Shown: one piece after another, positions 20,617-33,134 of the stretch
Layout: each line of letters opens with the position of its first letter
Position numbering within the stretch: position 1 is the stretch's first letter
NCBI RefSeq assembly: GCF_036503815.1
Contig: NZ_AP027764.1
Coordinates: 496,001 to 560,000, forward strand
Length of the DNA stretch: 64,000 nucleotides
Reading direction: 5' to 3'
Source: Escherichia coli
Lineage (GTDB): Bacteria > Pseudomonadota > Gammaproteobacteria > Enterobacterales > Enterobacteriaceae
Made by a program: the position numbers and the translations under genes
Notes under the pieces: model-generated
Seen by the model: only the letters and a program-made list of their open reading frames with translations
What the model was told of the DNA's origin: nothing
Databases searched by the model: none

Positions 20617-21061
20617 AACCTATATTCACACAGAAGCTGAGTTGCGTGTGGATCAAGACAAACTTGAACAGGATCTTACCGACGCAGGATTTGATCGAGA
20701 AGATATCTACAATGCCCTGCTTTGGCTGGAAAAGCTTGCGGATTATCAGGAAGGACTGGCAGAACCGATGCAACTGGCCTCTGATCCACTCTCCATGCGT
20801 ATTTATACCCCTGAAGAGTGTGAAAGACTGGATGCCAGCTGTCGTGGTTTTCTGCTTTTCCTTGAGCAAATTCAGGTGCTTAACCTTGAAACCCGTGAAA
20901 TGGTGATAGAGCGAGTGCTCGCGCTGGATACCGCTGAGTTCGACCTGGAAGACCTGAAATGGGTAATCCTGATGGTGTTGTTCAATATTCCGGGCTGCGA
21001 AAATGCGTACCAGCAAATGGAAGAATTACTCTTTGAAGTGAATGAAGGTATGCTGCATTAA
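20588..21061 (+). CDS. smg: DUF494 protein Smg
   Basis: Smg is a 157-residue acidic, mostly helical DUF494 protein of unknown function, nearly always encoded beside dprA. The start [22 protein letters not shown] fits the family. The ATG lies inside the end of dprA and follows GAGGAGGGC, a strong ribosome-binding site. The 29-base overlap suggests translational coupling. Residue pattern [24 protein letters not shown] near the end is characteristic. Confidence 0.93.
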
Positions 21062-21089
21062 TCATTTCTTTAATTCAGCATAAGTTGTT

Positions 21090-21632
21090 ATGGCGAAATC
21101 AGCACTGTTCACGGTGCGTAATAATGAGTCCTGCCCAAAGTGCGGGGCTGAACTGGTTATTCGATCCGGGAAACACGGTCCGTTTCTTGGATGCTCACAG
21201 TATCCGGCGTGTGACTACGTCCGTCCTCTGAAATCTTCAGCGGATGGACATATCGTCAAAGTTCTGGAGGGACAGATTTGCCCTGCATGCGGCGCAAATC
21301 TGGTCTTACGCCAGGGGCGCTTTGGTATGTTTGTTGGTTGCAGTAACTATCCTGAATGCGAACATACCGAACTTATCGATAAACCGGACGAAACAGCAAT
21401 TACCTGTCCCCAATGTCGGACGGGCCATCTGGTCCAGCGCCGCTCCCGTTATGGCAAAACATTTCATTCCTGTGATCGCTACCCGGAGTGTCAATTTGCC
21501 ATTAACTTCAAACCTATAGCCGGAGAATGCCCTGAGTGTCATTATCCGCTACTCATCGAAAAGAAAACCGCGCAGGGTGTAAAACACTTTTGTGCCAGTA
21601 AACAATGTGGAAAGCCGGTTTCGGCGGAATAA
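21090..21632 (+). CDS. yrdD: Topoisomerase I-like zinc-ribbon protein YrdD
   Basis: YrdD is a 180-residue protein made of repeated zinc ribbons like the C-terminal domain of topoisomerase I, without a topoisomerase core. CPKCG...CSQYPAC (15-41), CPACG...CSNYPEC, CPQC...CDRYPEC and CPEC...CASKQC give four Cys4 units. It probably binds single-stranded nucleic acid; its physiological role is not known. It ends 4 bases before the tsaC GTG. Confidence 0.93.
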   Translation: MAKSALFTVRNNESCPKCGAELVIRSGKHGPFLGCSQYPACDYVRPLKSSADGHIVKVLEGQICPACGANLVLRQGRFGMFVGCSNYPECEHTELIDKPDETAITCPQCRTGHLVQRRSRYGKTFHSCDRYPECQFAINFKPIAGECPECHYPLLIEKKTAQGVKHFCASKQCGKPVSAE

Positions 21633-21636
21633 TAAC

Positions 21637-22209
21637 GTGAATAATAACCTGCAAGGAGACGCTATCGCAGCTGCGATAGATGTCCTCAATGAAGAACGTG
21701 TCATCGCCTATCCCACGGAAGCCGTTTTCGGTGTCGGGTGCGATCCTGATAGCGAAACAGCAGTGATGAGACTGTTGGAACTAAAACAGCGTCCGGTTGA
21801 TAAGGGGCTGATTTTAATCGCGGCAAATTACGAGCAGCTTAAACCCTATATTGATGACTGCATGCTGACTGATGCGCAGCGTGAAACCATTTTTTCTCGC
21901 TGGCCAGGTCCCGTCACCTTTGTCTTTCCCGCGCCTGCGACAACACCGCGCTGGTTGACAGGCCGCTTTGATTCGCTTGCTGTACGAGTCACCGACCATC
22001 CGTTGGTGGTTGCTTTGTGCCAGGCTTATGGTAAACCGCTGGTTTCTACCAGTGCCAACTTGAGTGGATTGCCGCCTTGTCGAACAGTAGACGAAGTTCG
22101 CGCACAATTTGGCGCAGCGTTCCCGGTTGTGCCTGGTGAAACGGGAGGGCGTTTAAATCCTTCAGAAATCCGCGATGCCCTGACGGGTGAACTGTTTCGA
22201 CAGGGGTAA
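21637..22209 (+). CDS. tsaC: Threonylcarbamoyl-AMP synthase TsaC
   Basis: TsaC (YrdC, RimN) makes L-threonylcarbamoyl-adenylate from threonine, bicarbonate and ATP, the first step of t6A37 tRNA modification with TsaBDE. The GTG at 21637 gives the 190-residue E. coli protein (VNNNLQGDAIAAAIDVLNEE); an earlier in-frame ATG lies inside yrdD and is not supported. Family motifs are AYPTEAVFGVGCD, KQRPVDKGLILIA and PLVSTSANLSG. The aroE start lies 4 bases after its stop. Confidence 0.95.
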   Translation: MNNNLQGDAIAAAIDVLNEERVIAYPTEAVFGVGCDPDSETAVMRLLELKQRPVDKGLILIAANYEQLKPYIDDCMLTDAQRETIFSRWPGPVTFVFPAPATTPRWLTGRFDSLAVRVTDHPLVVALCQAYGKPLVSTSANLSGLPPCRTVDEVRAQFGAAFPVVPGETGGRLNPSEIRDALTGELFRQG

Positions 22210-22213
22210 CATA

Positions 22214-23032
22214 ATGGAAAACTATGCTGTTTTTGGTAATCCAATAGCCCACAGCAAATCGCCATTCATTCATCAGCAATTTGCTCAGCAATTGAATATT
22301 GAACATCCCTATGGGCGCGTGCTGGCACCTATCAATGATTTCATTAACACACTGAACGCTTTCTTTAGTGCTGGTGGTAAAGGAGCGAATGTGACGGTGC
22401 CTTTTAAAGAAGAGGCCTTTGCCAGAGCTGATGAACTTACTGAACGGGCAGCGTTGGCTGGTGCTGTTAATACCCTCAAGCGGTTAGAAGATGGACGCCT
22501 GCTGGGTGACAATACCGATGGCGTAGGCTTGTTAAGCGATCTGGAACGTCTGTCTTTTATCCGCCCTGGTTTACGTATTCTACTCATCGGCGCTGGTGGG
22601 GCGTCTCGTGGTGTATTACTTCCACTCCTTTCTCTGGACTGCGCGGTGACAATCACTAATCGGACGCTACCCCGCGCGGAAGAGTTGGCTAAATTGTTTG
22701 CGCACACGGGCAGTATTCAGGCGTTGGGTATGGACGAACTGGAGGGGCATGAGTTCGATCTCATTATTAATGCAACATCCAGTGGCATCAGTGGTGATAT
22801 TCCCGCGATCCCGGCATCGCTCATTCATTCAGGCATTTGTTGCTATGACATGTTCTATCAGAAAGGAAAAACACCTTTTCTGGCATGGTGTGAGCTGCGA
22901 GGTTCAAAGCGTAATGCGGATGGATTGGGGATGCTGGTGGCACAGGCGGCTCATGCCTTTCTTCTCTGGCACGGTGTTCTGCCTGACATAGAACCAGTTA
23001 TAAAGCAATTGCAGGAGGAGTTGTCCGCGTGA
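22214..23032 (+). CDS. aroE: Shikimate 5-dehydrogenase (NADP+)
   Basis: AroE reduces 3-dehydroshikimate to shikimate in aromatic amino acid synthesis. With ATG at 22214 it is the usual 272 residues. The substrate site is visible in NPIAHSKSP (8-16) and NVTVPFKEEAF (with catalytic Lys65), and the Asp partner in NTDGVG. The NADP Rossmann loop is GAGGASRG (about 126-133). An upstream in-frame ATG inside tsaC was not chosen. The last four bases overlap the yrdB start (GTGA). Confidence 0.96.
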   Translation: MENYAVFGNPIAHSKSPFIHQQFAQQLNIEHPYGRVLAPINDFINTLNAFFSAGGKGANVTVPFKEEAFARADELTERAALAGAVNTLKRLEDGRLLGDNTDGVGLLSDLERLSFIRPGLRILLIGAGGASRGVLLPLLSLDCAVTITNRTLPRAEELAKLFAHTGSIQALGMDELEGHEFDLIINATSSGISGDIPAIPASLIHSGICCYDMFYQKGKTPFLAWCELRGSKRNADGLGMLVAQAAHAFLLWHGVLPDIEPVIKQLQEELSA

Positions 23033-23286
23033 ATCAGGCCATCCAGTTTCCGGACAGGGAAGAGTGGAACGAGAGTAAAAAATGCGTTTGTTTTCCCGCT
23101 CTTGTAAATGGTATGCAGCTCACTTGCGCTATTACTGGAGAGAGTCTGGCGAACCGCTTTGCAGGAGATACGCCAGAACAGTGGTTAGCGAGTTTTCGCC
23201 AGCATCGCTGGGACCTGGAAGAAGAAGCAGAAAGCTTGATTCAGGATCAAAGCGAAGATGATCAAGGTTGGGTTTGGTTACCCTGA
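23029..23286 (+). CDS. yrdB: DUF1488 protein YrdB
   Basis: YrdB is an 85-residue acidic protein of the DUF1488 family with no known function. It starts with GTG overlapping the aroE stop and follows GGAGGAG, so it is probably translated with aroE. Recognisable family features are PALVNGMQLTCAITGESL and the C-terminal DQGWVWLP. Its last 25 bases overlap the 3' end of the convergent yrdA. Confidence 0.9.
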   Translation: MNQAIQFPDREEWNESKKCVCFPALVNGMQLTCAITGESLANRFAGDTPEQWLASFRQHRWDLEEEAESLIQDQSEDDQGWVWLP

Positions 23287-23816
23287 TCCAGATACTCGTC
23301 CTTCCATTTCACGTAGTTATTCGCGGAATAGCGTAACCCGGCCTTCTCTTCATCACTTAACGGGCGGATCTGTTTGACGGGGCTACCGAGATACAGATAT
23401 CCGCTCTCCAGCCGTTTATTTTGTGGGACCAGGCTACCCGCACCAATCATCACATCATCTTCTACTATTGCACCATCAAGTAAAATTGATGCCATCCCAA
23501 CCAACACTCGATTGCCAATGGTACAGCCGTGGAGCATCACCTTGTGACCAACAGTGACATCTTCGCCAATGGTTAATGGGTTGCCATCTGGGTTGTACGA
23601 GGATTTATGAGTGACATGCAACATACTGCCATCCTGGATATTGGTGCGTGCTCCGATCTGTACATAATGTACATCTCCACGAATCACAACGAGCGGCCAG
23701 ATCCCCACATCATCAGCCAGACGAACGTCACCAATCACGACGCTGCTATCGTCGATCATTACGCGCTGACCGATTTGTGGAAAAAGATCGCGGTATGGGC
23801 GTAAAACATCAGACAT
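23262..23816 (-). CDS. yrdA: Gamma-carbonic anhydrase-like hexapeptide protein YrdA
   Basis: YrdA is a left-handed beta-helix protein of the gamma carbonic anhydrase-like family, a zinc-binding trimer. No carbonic anhydrase activity is firmly established. ATG at 23816 (MSDVLRPYRDLFPQIG) gives 184 residues and follows GAGGTGAGT; a GTG two codons earlier is also possible. Hexapeptide repeats run from about residue 25 to 150, with metal His ligands in LHVTH, GHKVMLHGC. It is convergent with yrdB and divergent from the rRNA operon. Confidence 0.93.
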   Translation of the reverse strand: MSDVLRPYRDLFPQIGQRVMIDDSSVVIGDVRLADDVGIWPLVVIRGDVHYVQIGARTNIQDGSMLHVTHKSSYNPDGNPLTIGEDVTVGHKVMLHGCTIGNRVLVGMASILLDGAIVEDDVMIGAGSLVPQNKRLESGYLYLGSPVKQIRPLSDEEKAGLRYSANNYVKWKDEYLDQGNQTQP

Positions 23817-23968
23817 ACTCACCTCAACAATAAATGATTTCCTAATGACTTTGGGTGCATTATTGGCCTAGTGCAAGTCTTTTAGTATGCAAAAAAGCAC
23901 CGTTTTGTGTGCGAATGCAGCAAAAAGGGTGAAAAAACAACAAACAGAAAAAAAGATCAAAAAAGTAC

Positions 23969-23996
23969 TTGTGCAAAAAATTGGGATCCCTATAAT
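23969..23996 (+). promoter_or_regulatory. rRNA promoter P1
   Basis: TTGTGC (-35, 23969-23974) and a perfect TATAAT (-10, 23991-23996) are separated by 16 bases, followed by the GC-rich discriminator GCGCCTCC. This is the standard arrangement of an E. coli rrn P1 promoter, which is strongly activated by Fis and inhibited by ppGpp with DksA. The A tract just upstream (GATCAAAAAAG) fits an UP element. Confidence 0.92.
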
Positions 23997-24076
23997 GCGC
24001 CTCCGTTGAGACGACAACGTGAAACACTTCACAAGATGGTCGTAACAACAAAGAGAAAAAATCCTGAAATTCAGGG

Positions 24077-24104
24077 TTGACTCTGAAAGAGGAAAGCGTA
24101 ATAT
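24077..24104 (+). promoter_or_regulatory. rRNA promoter P2
   Basis: TTGACT (24077-24082) and TAATAT (24099-24104) lie 16 bases apart, about 108 bases after P1, followed by the discriminator ACGCCACC. Position and sequence match rrn P2 promoters of E. coli, which give basal rRNA transcription. Confidence 0.88.
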
Positions 24105-24144
24105 ACGCCACCTCGCGACAGTGAGCTGAAAGCCGCGTCGCAAC

Positions 24145-24156
24145 TGCTCTTTAACA
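24145..24156 (+). promoter_or_regulatory. Leader boxA antitermination site
   Basis: TGCTCTTTAACA is the consensus boxA of rRNA leaders. It is bound by NusB-NusE to build the antitermination complex that protects rRNA transcripts from Rho. It lies about 40 bases after the P2 -10 element. Confidence 0.9.
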
Positions 24157-24288
24157 ATTTATCAGACAATCTGTGTGGGCACTCGAAGATACGGATTCTT
24201 AACGTCGCAAGACGAAAAATGAATACCAAGTCTCAAGAGTGAACACGTAATTCATTACGAAGTTTAATTCTTTGAGCATCAAACTTTT

Positions 24289-25830
<1,542 letters not shown>

Positions 25831-25898
25831 CCTTAAAGAACTGTTCTTTGCAGTGCTCACACAGATTGTCTGATGAAAATGAGCAGTAAAACCTCTAC

Positions 25899-25975
<77 letters not shown>

Positions 25976-26017
25976 AATTTGCACCGCAAATTTGAAGAGG
26001 TTTTAACTACATGTTAT

Positions 26018-26093
26018 GGGGCTATAGCTCAGCTGGGAGAGCGCCTGCTTTGCACGCAGGAGGTCTGCGGTTCGATCCCGCATAGCTCCACCA
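26018..26093 (+). tRNA. alaU: tRNA-Ala (UGC)
   Basis: This 76-base tRNA starts GGGGCTATAGCTCAGC and ends in an encoded CCA. The anticodon loop TTTGCAC carries TGC (Ala, GCN codons). It lies 42 bases after tRNA-Ile in the same rRNA spacer. The Ile-Ala pair is one of the two spacer types of E. coli rRNA operons. Confidence 0.97.
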
Positions 26094-26156
26094 TCTCTGT
26101 AGTGATTAAATAAAAAATACTTCAGAGTGTACCTGCAAAGGTTCACTGCGAAGTTT

Positions 26157-26168
26157 TGCTCTTTAAAA
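26157..26168 (+). promoter_or_regulatory. Spacer boxA antitermination site
   Basis: TGCTCTTTAAAA in the tRNA-Ala to 23S spacer matches boxA and is the second loading point for the Nus antitermination complex ahead of 23S. The surrounding 183 bases (26094-26276) contain no gene and include the 5' half of the 23S processing stem. Confidence 0.85.
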
Positions 26169-26276
26169 ATCTGGATCAAGCTGAAAATTGAAACACTGAA
26201 CAACGAGAGTTGTTCGTGAGTCTCTCAAATTTTCGCAACACGATGATGAATCGCAAGAAACATCTTCGGGTTGTGA

Positions 26277-29180
<2,904 letters not shown>

Positions 29181-29273
29181 ACAACGCCGAAGATGTTTTG
29201 GCGGATTGAGAGAAGATTTTCAGCCTGATACAGATTAAATCAGAACGCAGAAGCGGTCTGATAAAACAGAATT

Positions 29274-29393
29274 TGCCTGGCGGCCTTAGCGCGGTGGTCC
29301 CACCTGACCCCATGCCGAACTCAGAAGTGAAACGCCGTAGCGCCGATGGTAGTGTGGGGTCTCCCCATGCGAGAGTAGGGAACTGCCAGGCAT
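29274..29393 (+). rRNA. rrfD: 5S ribosomal RNA, first copy
   Basis: This 120-base gene runs from TGCCTGGCGGCCTTAGCGCGG to ...ACTGCCAGGCAT. It lies 93 bases after 23S. It differs from the second copy near the 5' end (CCTTAG versus AGTAG) and in the paired terminal stem (TGCCTGG/CCAGGCA versus TGTCTGG/CCAGACA), a compensatory change. Confidence 0.97.
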
Positions 29394-29448
29394 CAAATTA
29401 CGAAGAATGGCACTGACCTTTGAGGCAGTTCACTACTCGATAAGAGAG

Positions 29449-29538
29449 TAGGACAAAAGCGAAAGCTTTTGAACGTTGCGAAGCAACGGCCCGAAGGGTG
29501 AATCGCGAAGTGATTCATAAACTGCCAGGCATCAAATT
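29449..29538 (+). repeat. 5S-tail repeat cassette, copy 1 (between first 5S and tRNA-Thr)
   Basis: The segment has the order GTAGGACAAA, hairpin AAAAGC-GAAA-GCTTTT (29455-29470), the block GAACGTTGCGAAGCAACGGCCCG, a second short hairpin (TGAATCGC...GTGATTCA), then ATAAACTGCCAGGCATCAAATTA, which repeats the 3' end of 5S and its flank. A cassette of the same order occurs after the second 5S (29854-29950). Because the 5S end is duplicated, tRNA-Thr sits 151 bases after the first 5S. From memory the K-12 gap is only about 12 bases. Confidence 0.85.
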
Positions 29539-29544
29539 AAGCGT

Positions 29545-29620
29545 GCTGATATGGCTCAGTTGGTAGAGCGCACCCTTGGTAAGGGTGAGGTCCCCAGTTC
29601 GACTCTGGGTATCAGCACCA
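29545..29620 (+). tRNA. thrV: tRNA-Thr (GGU)
   Basis: This 76-base tRNA starts GCTGATATGGCTCAG and ends with encoded CCA. The anticodon loop TTGGTAA carries GGT (Thr, ACC/ACU). Its position between two 5S genes at the distal end of an rRNA operon is the hallmark of E. coli rrnD. Confidence 0.97.
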
Positions 29621-29657
29621 CTTTTTAGGTTAAAGTTCGGCAGATTAGAAAAGAATT

Positions 29658-29777
29658 TGTCTGGCGGCAGTAGCGCGGTGGTCCCACCTGACCCCATGCC
29701 GAACTCAGAAGTGAAACGCCGTAGCGCCGATGGTAGTGTGGGGTCTCCCCATGCGAGAGTAGGGAACTGCCAGACAT
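29658..29777 (+). rRNA. rrfF: 5S ribosomal RNA, second copy
   Basis: This 120-base gene runs from TGTCTGGCGGCAGTAGCGCGG to ...ACTGCCAGACAT. It is the distal 5S of the rrnD-type operon, 37 bases after tRNA-Thr. The terminal stem pair change (TGTCTGG with CCAGACA) keeps helix I paired. The two terminators follow. Confidence 0.97.
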
Positions 29778-29787
29778 CAAATAAAAC

Positions 29788-29824
29788 AAAAGGCTCAGTC
29801 GGAAGACTGGGCCTTTTGTTTTAT
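29788..29824 (+). terminator. rRNA operon terminator T1
   Basis: A 13-pair stem (AAAAGGCTCAGTC with GACTGGGCCTTTT, one G-T pair, loop GGAA) is followed by GTTTTAT. It is the classic rrn T1 structure, and the downstream CTGTTGTTTGTCGGTGAAC also matches the known rrn T1 flank. Confidence 0.95.
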
Positions 29825-29853
29825 CTGTTGTTTGTCGGTGAACACTCTCCCAA

Positions 29854-29950
29854 GTAGGACAAATCCGCCGGGAGCGGATTTGAACGTTGCGAAGCAACGG
29901 CCCGGAGGGTGGCGGGCAGGACGCCCGCCATAAACTGCCAGACATCAAAT
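29854..29950 (+). repeat. 5S-tail repeat cassette, copy 2 (between T1 and T2)
   Basis: It has the same order as copy 1: GTAGGACAAA, hairpin AAATCCGC-CGGGA-GCGGATTT (29861-29881), GAACGTTGCGAAGCAACGGCCCG, hairpin GGCGGGC-AGGAC-GCCCGCC, then ATAAACTGCCAGACATCAAAT. The single-stranded blocks are nearly identical between the copies, while both variable hairpins differ in sequence yet stay paired. The tail matches the adjacent 5S copy (CCAGACAT), so each cassette carries the tail of its own 5S. Confidence 0.85.
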
Positions 29951-29956
29951 CAAGTG

Positions 29957-29985
29957 AAAGGCCATCCGAAAGGATGGCCTTTTTG
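29957..29985 (+). terminator. rRNA operon terminator T2
   Basis: AAAGGCCATCC pairs with GGATGGCCTTT around GAAA and is followed by TTGCG. It is the second strong terminator of the rRNA operon. It also separates rRNA transcription from the convergent yhdZ, which ends at 30007. Confidence 0.92.
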
Positions 29986-30006
29986 CGTTCAGAATCCATG
30001 TAAAAC

Positions 30007-30765
30007 TTAATGGATTACCTGCGATAAAAATGTCCTTGTACGCTCTGATTTAGGATGCGCAAAAAACTCATCCGGTGCAGCTTGTTCCACTATCTCCCCA
30101 CGATCCATAAAAATCACCCGATCAGCGACGGTTCGCGCAAACCCCATCTCGTGCGTTACGCACAACATAGTCATACCTGACTGCGCCAGCCCAATCATTG
30201 TATCCAGCACTTCTTTCACCATCTCCGGATCGAGCGCAGACGTAGGTTCGTCAAACAGCATGATCTTTGGTTTCATACAAAGTGAACGTGCTATGGCAAC
30301 GCGTTGCTGCTGACCACCAGAAATCTGTCCGGGAAACTTCTGGGCATGTTCGGCAATTCTTACTCGCTCAAGATAATGCATCGCCAGAGCTTCAGCCTCT
30401 TTCTTAGGCATCTTGCGTACCCAAATCGGTGCCAGGGTACAGTTCTGTAGAACGGTCAGATGAGGGAAGAGATTGAAATGCTGAAAGACCATTCCCACTT
30501 CCTGCCTGACACGCTCAATATTGCGGATATCTTCATTAAGTTCGATGCCATCTACCACGATTCGTCCCTGTTGATGTTCTTCCAGATGATTAATACAGCG
30601 AATGGTTGTCGATTTCCCCGAACCAGAAGGGCCACACAGAACGATTCGTTCTCCCGGTTGTACGGTTAAATTAATATTTTTCAGAACATGGAATTGTCCA
30701 TACCATTTATTGACGTTTTCCAGCGTAATCATCGCGTTAGCAGGTTGCAGTAAAATTTGGCTCAT
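30007..30765 (-). CDS. yhdZ: Polar amino-acid ABC transporter ATPase YhdZ
   Basis: YhdZ is the ATP-binding subunit of the YhdWXYZ importer, related to the general L-amino acid permease Aap of rhizobia. The 252 residues contain Walker A GPSGSGKST (about 44-52), the Q loop (MVFQHFNLF), signature SGGQQQRVAIARSL and Walker B IMLFDEPTSALDPE. It is the last gene of the operon, 7 bases after yhdY. Its 3' end converges on the rRNA terminators. Confidence 0.94.
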   Translation of the reverse strand: MSQILLQPANAMITLENVNKWYGQFHVLKNINLTVQPGERIVLCGPSGSGKSTTIRCINHLEEHQQGRIVVDGIELNEDIRNIERVRQEVGMVFQHFNLFPHLTVLQNCTLAPIWVRKMPKKEAEALAMHYLERVRIAEHAQKFPGQISGGQQQRVAIARSLCMKPKIMLFDEPTSALDPEMVKEVLDTMIGLAQSGMTMLCVTHEMGFARTVADRVIFMDRGEIVEQAAPDEFFAHPKSERTRTFLSQVIH

Positions 30766-30772
30766 AGTGTCC

Positions 30773-31876
30773 TCAATGCGGTGTACGTCCGGTGTTAAAA
30801 CGTTTTTCCAGATGTTGGCTATAACGTGACATGCTGAAACAGAAGATCCAGTAAATCAGTGCGGCGAAAACATAACCTTCCGTCGACATACCCAACCAGG
30901 CGGGATCAACGGTTGCCTGCTGAACGCTACTGAAAAGATCGAACAACCCGATGATGATCACCAGGCTGGTATCTTTGAAGAGTGCGATGATGGTATTTAC
31001 CAGCCCAGGAATCACCAGCTTCAACGCCTGTGGCAGAATAACCAGCCCCTGGGTTTTCCAGTAACCCAACGCCAGCGACTCTGCCGCTTCATATTGCCCT
31101 TTAGGCAGCGCCTGTAATCCGCCTCGCACGACTTCCGCAACATATGCTGACTGAAACAGGATCACGCCAACCAGCGCGCGGATCAGTTTGTCGATGCTGA
31201 TGCCTTCTGCCATAAACAGCGGCAGCATGACCGAAGACATAAACAATACGGTGATTAGCGGTACGCCGCGCCAGAACTCGATAAAAATGACTGACAAGAT
31301 ACGCACAATTGGCATATGGGAGCGGCGACCTAACGCCAGTAAAATCCCCCACGGTAGCGCTCCCGCAATCCCAACTGATGCAATAATTAAAGTGAGCGTC
31401 AGCCCGCCCCATTGCCTGGTTTCAACCCGCTCAAGACCAAGAAACCCGCCATACATCAGCCACCAGACAATCAGTGGGTAAATCACCGCCCATACCGCAA
31501 TATAGCGACCGCGATACGGGAGTATTTTCCAGAACATTGGTGCGATCGACACAAGCCCAATCAGTAATGCGAGGTTAATTCGCCAGCGTTGGTCGTGTGG
31601 GTAAAGCCCATACATAAACTGACCAAATCGTTCGTGGATGAAGACCCAACAGGCACCGGCTTTTGTGCAGTCGGCACGCGTTGAGCCAACCCAGTTAGCC
31701 TGCAAAAATGCCCAGTTCAGCAACGGTGGGATCAGTTCCCACATCAACCATATGCAGCCAATAGTCAGCAGGCTATTGCTCAAGCTGGAGAACAGATTTT
31801 TTCGCACCCACACCATCGCGCGGCTTGAGTTATGGCTCGCCGGGCGCGGGGGATGAGACAGCAATACTTTTGTCAT
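30773..31876 (-). CDS. yhdY: Polar amino-acid ABC transporter permease YhdY
   Basis: YhdY is an inner-membrane permease subunit (AapM-like), 367 residues with about eight hydrophobic segments. The C-terminal HisM-type permease domain contains the EAA loop QYEAAESLALGYWKTQGLVILPQAL (about 270-295). Two ATG codons are adjacent; the second was chosen because GGAG then lies 5 bases ahead of it. It pairs with yhdX as a heteromeric channel. Confidence 0.93.
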   Translation of the reverse strand: MTKVLLSHPPRPASHNSSRAMVWVRKNLFSSLSNSLLTIGCIWLMWELIPPLLNWAFLQANWVGSTRADCTKAGACWVFIHERFGQFMYGLYPHDQRWRINLALLIGLVSIAPMFWKILPYRGRYIAVWAVIYPLIVWWLMYGGFLGLERVETRQWGGLTLTLIIASVGIAGALPWGILLALGRRSHMPIVRILSVIFIEFWRGVPLITVLFMSSVMLPLFMAEGISIDKLIRALVGVILFQSAYVAEVVRGGLQALPKGQYEAAESLALGYWKTQGLVILPQALKLVIPGLVNTIIALFKDTSLVIIIGLFDLFSSVQQATVDPAWLGMSTEGYVFAALIYWIFCFSMSRYSQHLEKRFNTGRTPH

Positions 31877-31885
31877 CATGACTCC

Positions 31886-33067
31886 TTAGCGTTCAACGAT
31901 CGCGATGCGGCGGTTATAGATATTCATCAGCAGCGAGATAGTCAGGCTGATAATCAGATAGACCGACATGGTCATGGCTATCGTCTCGATGGCTTGCCCC
32001 GTCTGATTCAGCACGGTGCCGGCAAACAGCGAAACCATATCGGGATAGCCAATAGCGGCGGCAAGAGAGGAGTTTTTGACGATGTTGAGATACTGGCTGG
32101 TTAACGGTGGAATAATCACCCGCAATGCCTGGGGAATAATGACCTGGCGTAGCGTAACCGGGTTGGGTAATCCCAGTGACCGAGCCGCTTCATGTTGACC
32201 ATAAGGCACCGCCTGAATCCCGGCGCGGATAATCTCGGCGATAAATGCAGAGGTATAAACCGAAAGCGCCAGCGTTAAGGCTGCCAGTTCAGGAATTAAA
32301 ACCATCCCGCCGCGGAAATTAAAACCTTGTAGGGCTGGAACATCCCAGTGCAGTGCCGCGCCAAAAAGCCATTGCGCCAGTAAAGGCAAACCGATGATCA
32401 ACACAACGGCGACCGGCCAGGTTCGGCGCAATTGTCCGGTCTTTATCTGGTACGTTTTATTAAAACGGAATATTCCAACAGAAATGGCTATAGCAATAAC
32501 AACAGTCAGGATAAACGCAATAAATCCGTCTCCCAGCTGCGGCGACGGAATATAAAGCCCACGATTGCTCAAAAAGGCCAGATCAAACGCACTCTCTGCC
32601 TGGCGTGGTCCGGGCAAATTGCGCAACACGGCAAAGTACCAGAAGAAGATTTGCAGTAGCGGCGGAATATTACGGAAGATCTCAATATAAATTGTGGAAA
32701 GCTTTCGTAGCAGCCAGTTATCCGAAAGTCGTGCCAGACCGATAAAGAAGCCCAGAACAGAAGCGAATACAATACACAATGCAGAAACCAGCAGCGTATT
32801 GAGTAAGCCAACAATGAAAACGCGTCCGTAGGTATCACCCTGCTGGTAATCGATCAAATGCTGGATAATACCGAAGCCAGCGCCGCGGTCCAGGAAGGCA
32901 AAACCTGAAGTAATGCCGCGATTACTGAGATTCGTTACGGTGTTGTGAAATAACCAACCAATAATGCCGACAACAGCAACAACGGCAAGGATCTGGAATA
33001 ACCAGGCGCGAACCGTAGGGTTGGCAAAGGAGAGTGAGCCTTTAACGGTTGAGCGGCGATGAGACAT
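31886..33067 (-). CDS. yhdX: Polar amino-acid ABC transporter permease YhdX
   Basis: YhdX is the second permease (AapQ-like), 393 residues when started at MSHRRSTVKGSLSF; an ATG six codons upstream is in frame but lies beyond the conserved start. Hydrophobic segments are spread over the whole length, with the EAA loop GQHEAARSLGLPNPVTLRQVIIPQALR near residues 295-321. It lies 9 bases before yhdY. Confidence 0.93.
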   Translation of the reverse strand: MSHRRSTVKGSLSFANPTVRAWLFQILAVVAVVGIIGWLFHNTVTNLSNRGITSGFAFLDRGAGFGIIQHLIDYQQGDTYGRVFIVGLLNTLLVSALCIVFASVLGFFIGLARLSDNWLLRKLSTIYIEIFRNIPPLLQIFFWYFAVLRNLPGPRQAESAFDLAFLSNRGLYIPSPQLGDGFIAFILTVVIAIAISVGIFRFNKTYQIKTGQLRRTWPVAVVLIIGLPLLAQWLFGAALHWDVPALQGFNFRGGMVLIPELAALTLALSVYTSAFIAEIIRAGIQAVPYGQHEAARSLGLPNPVTLRQVIIPQALRVIIPPLTSQYLNIVKNSSLAAAIGYPDMVSLFAGTVLNQTGQAIETIAMTMSVYLIISLTISLLMNIYNRRIAIVER

Positions 33068-33134
33068 AGAAACCTCGGAAAGCATAACGCTGAAGAGAGC
33101 GCCGCCGTAGCGACGCTCGTTACCTCACACCGAC

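Larger units (their letters stand above)
23817..24288 (+). other. rRNA operon upstream activation and leader region
   Basis: This 472-base gene-free stretch holds the control region of the rRNA operon. The part up to about 23965 is A/T-rich with phased A tracts, the place for Fis sites and the UP element of rrnD P1. Promoters P1 and P2 and the leader boxA are listed separately. The sequence from 24157 to 24288 is the rest of the leader, which pairs with the 16S-23S spacer to form the RNase III processing stalk of 16S. Confidence 0.8.
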
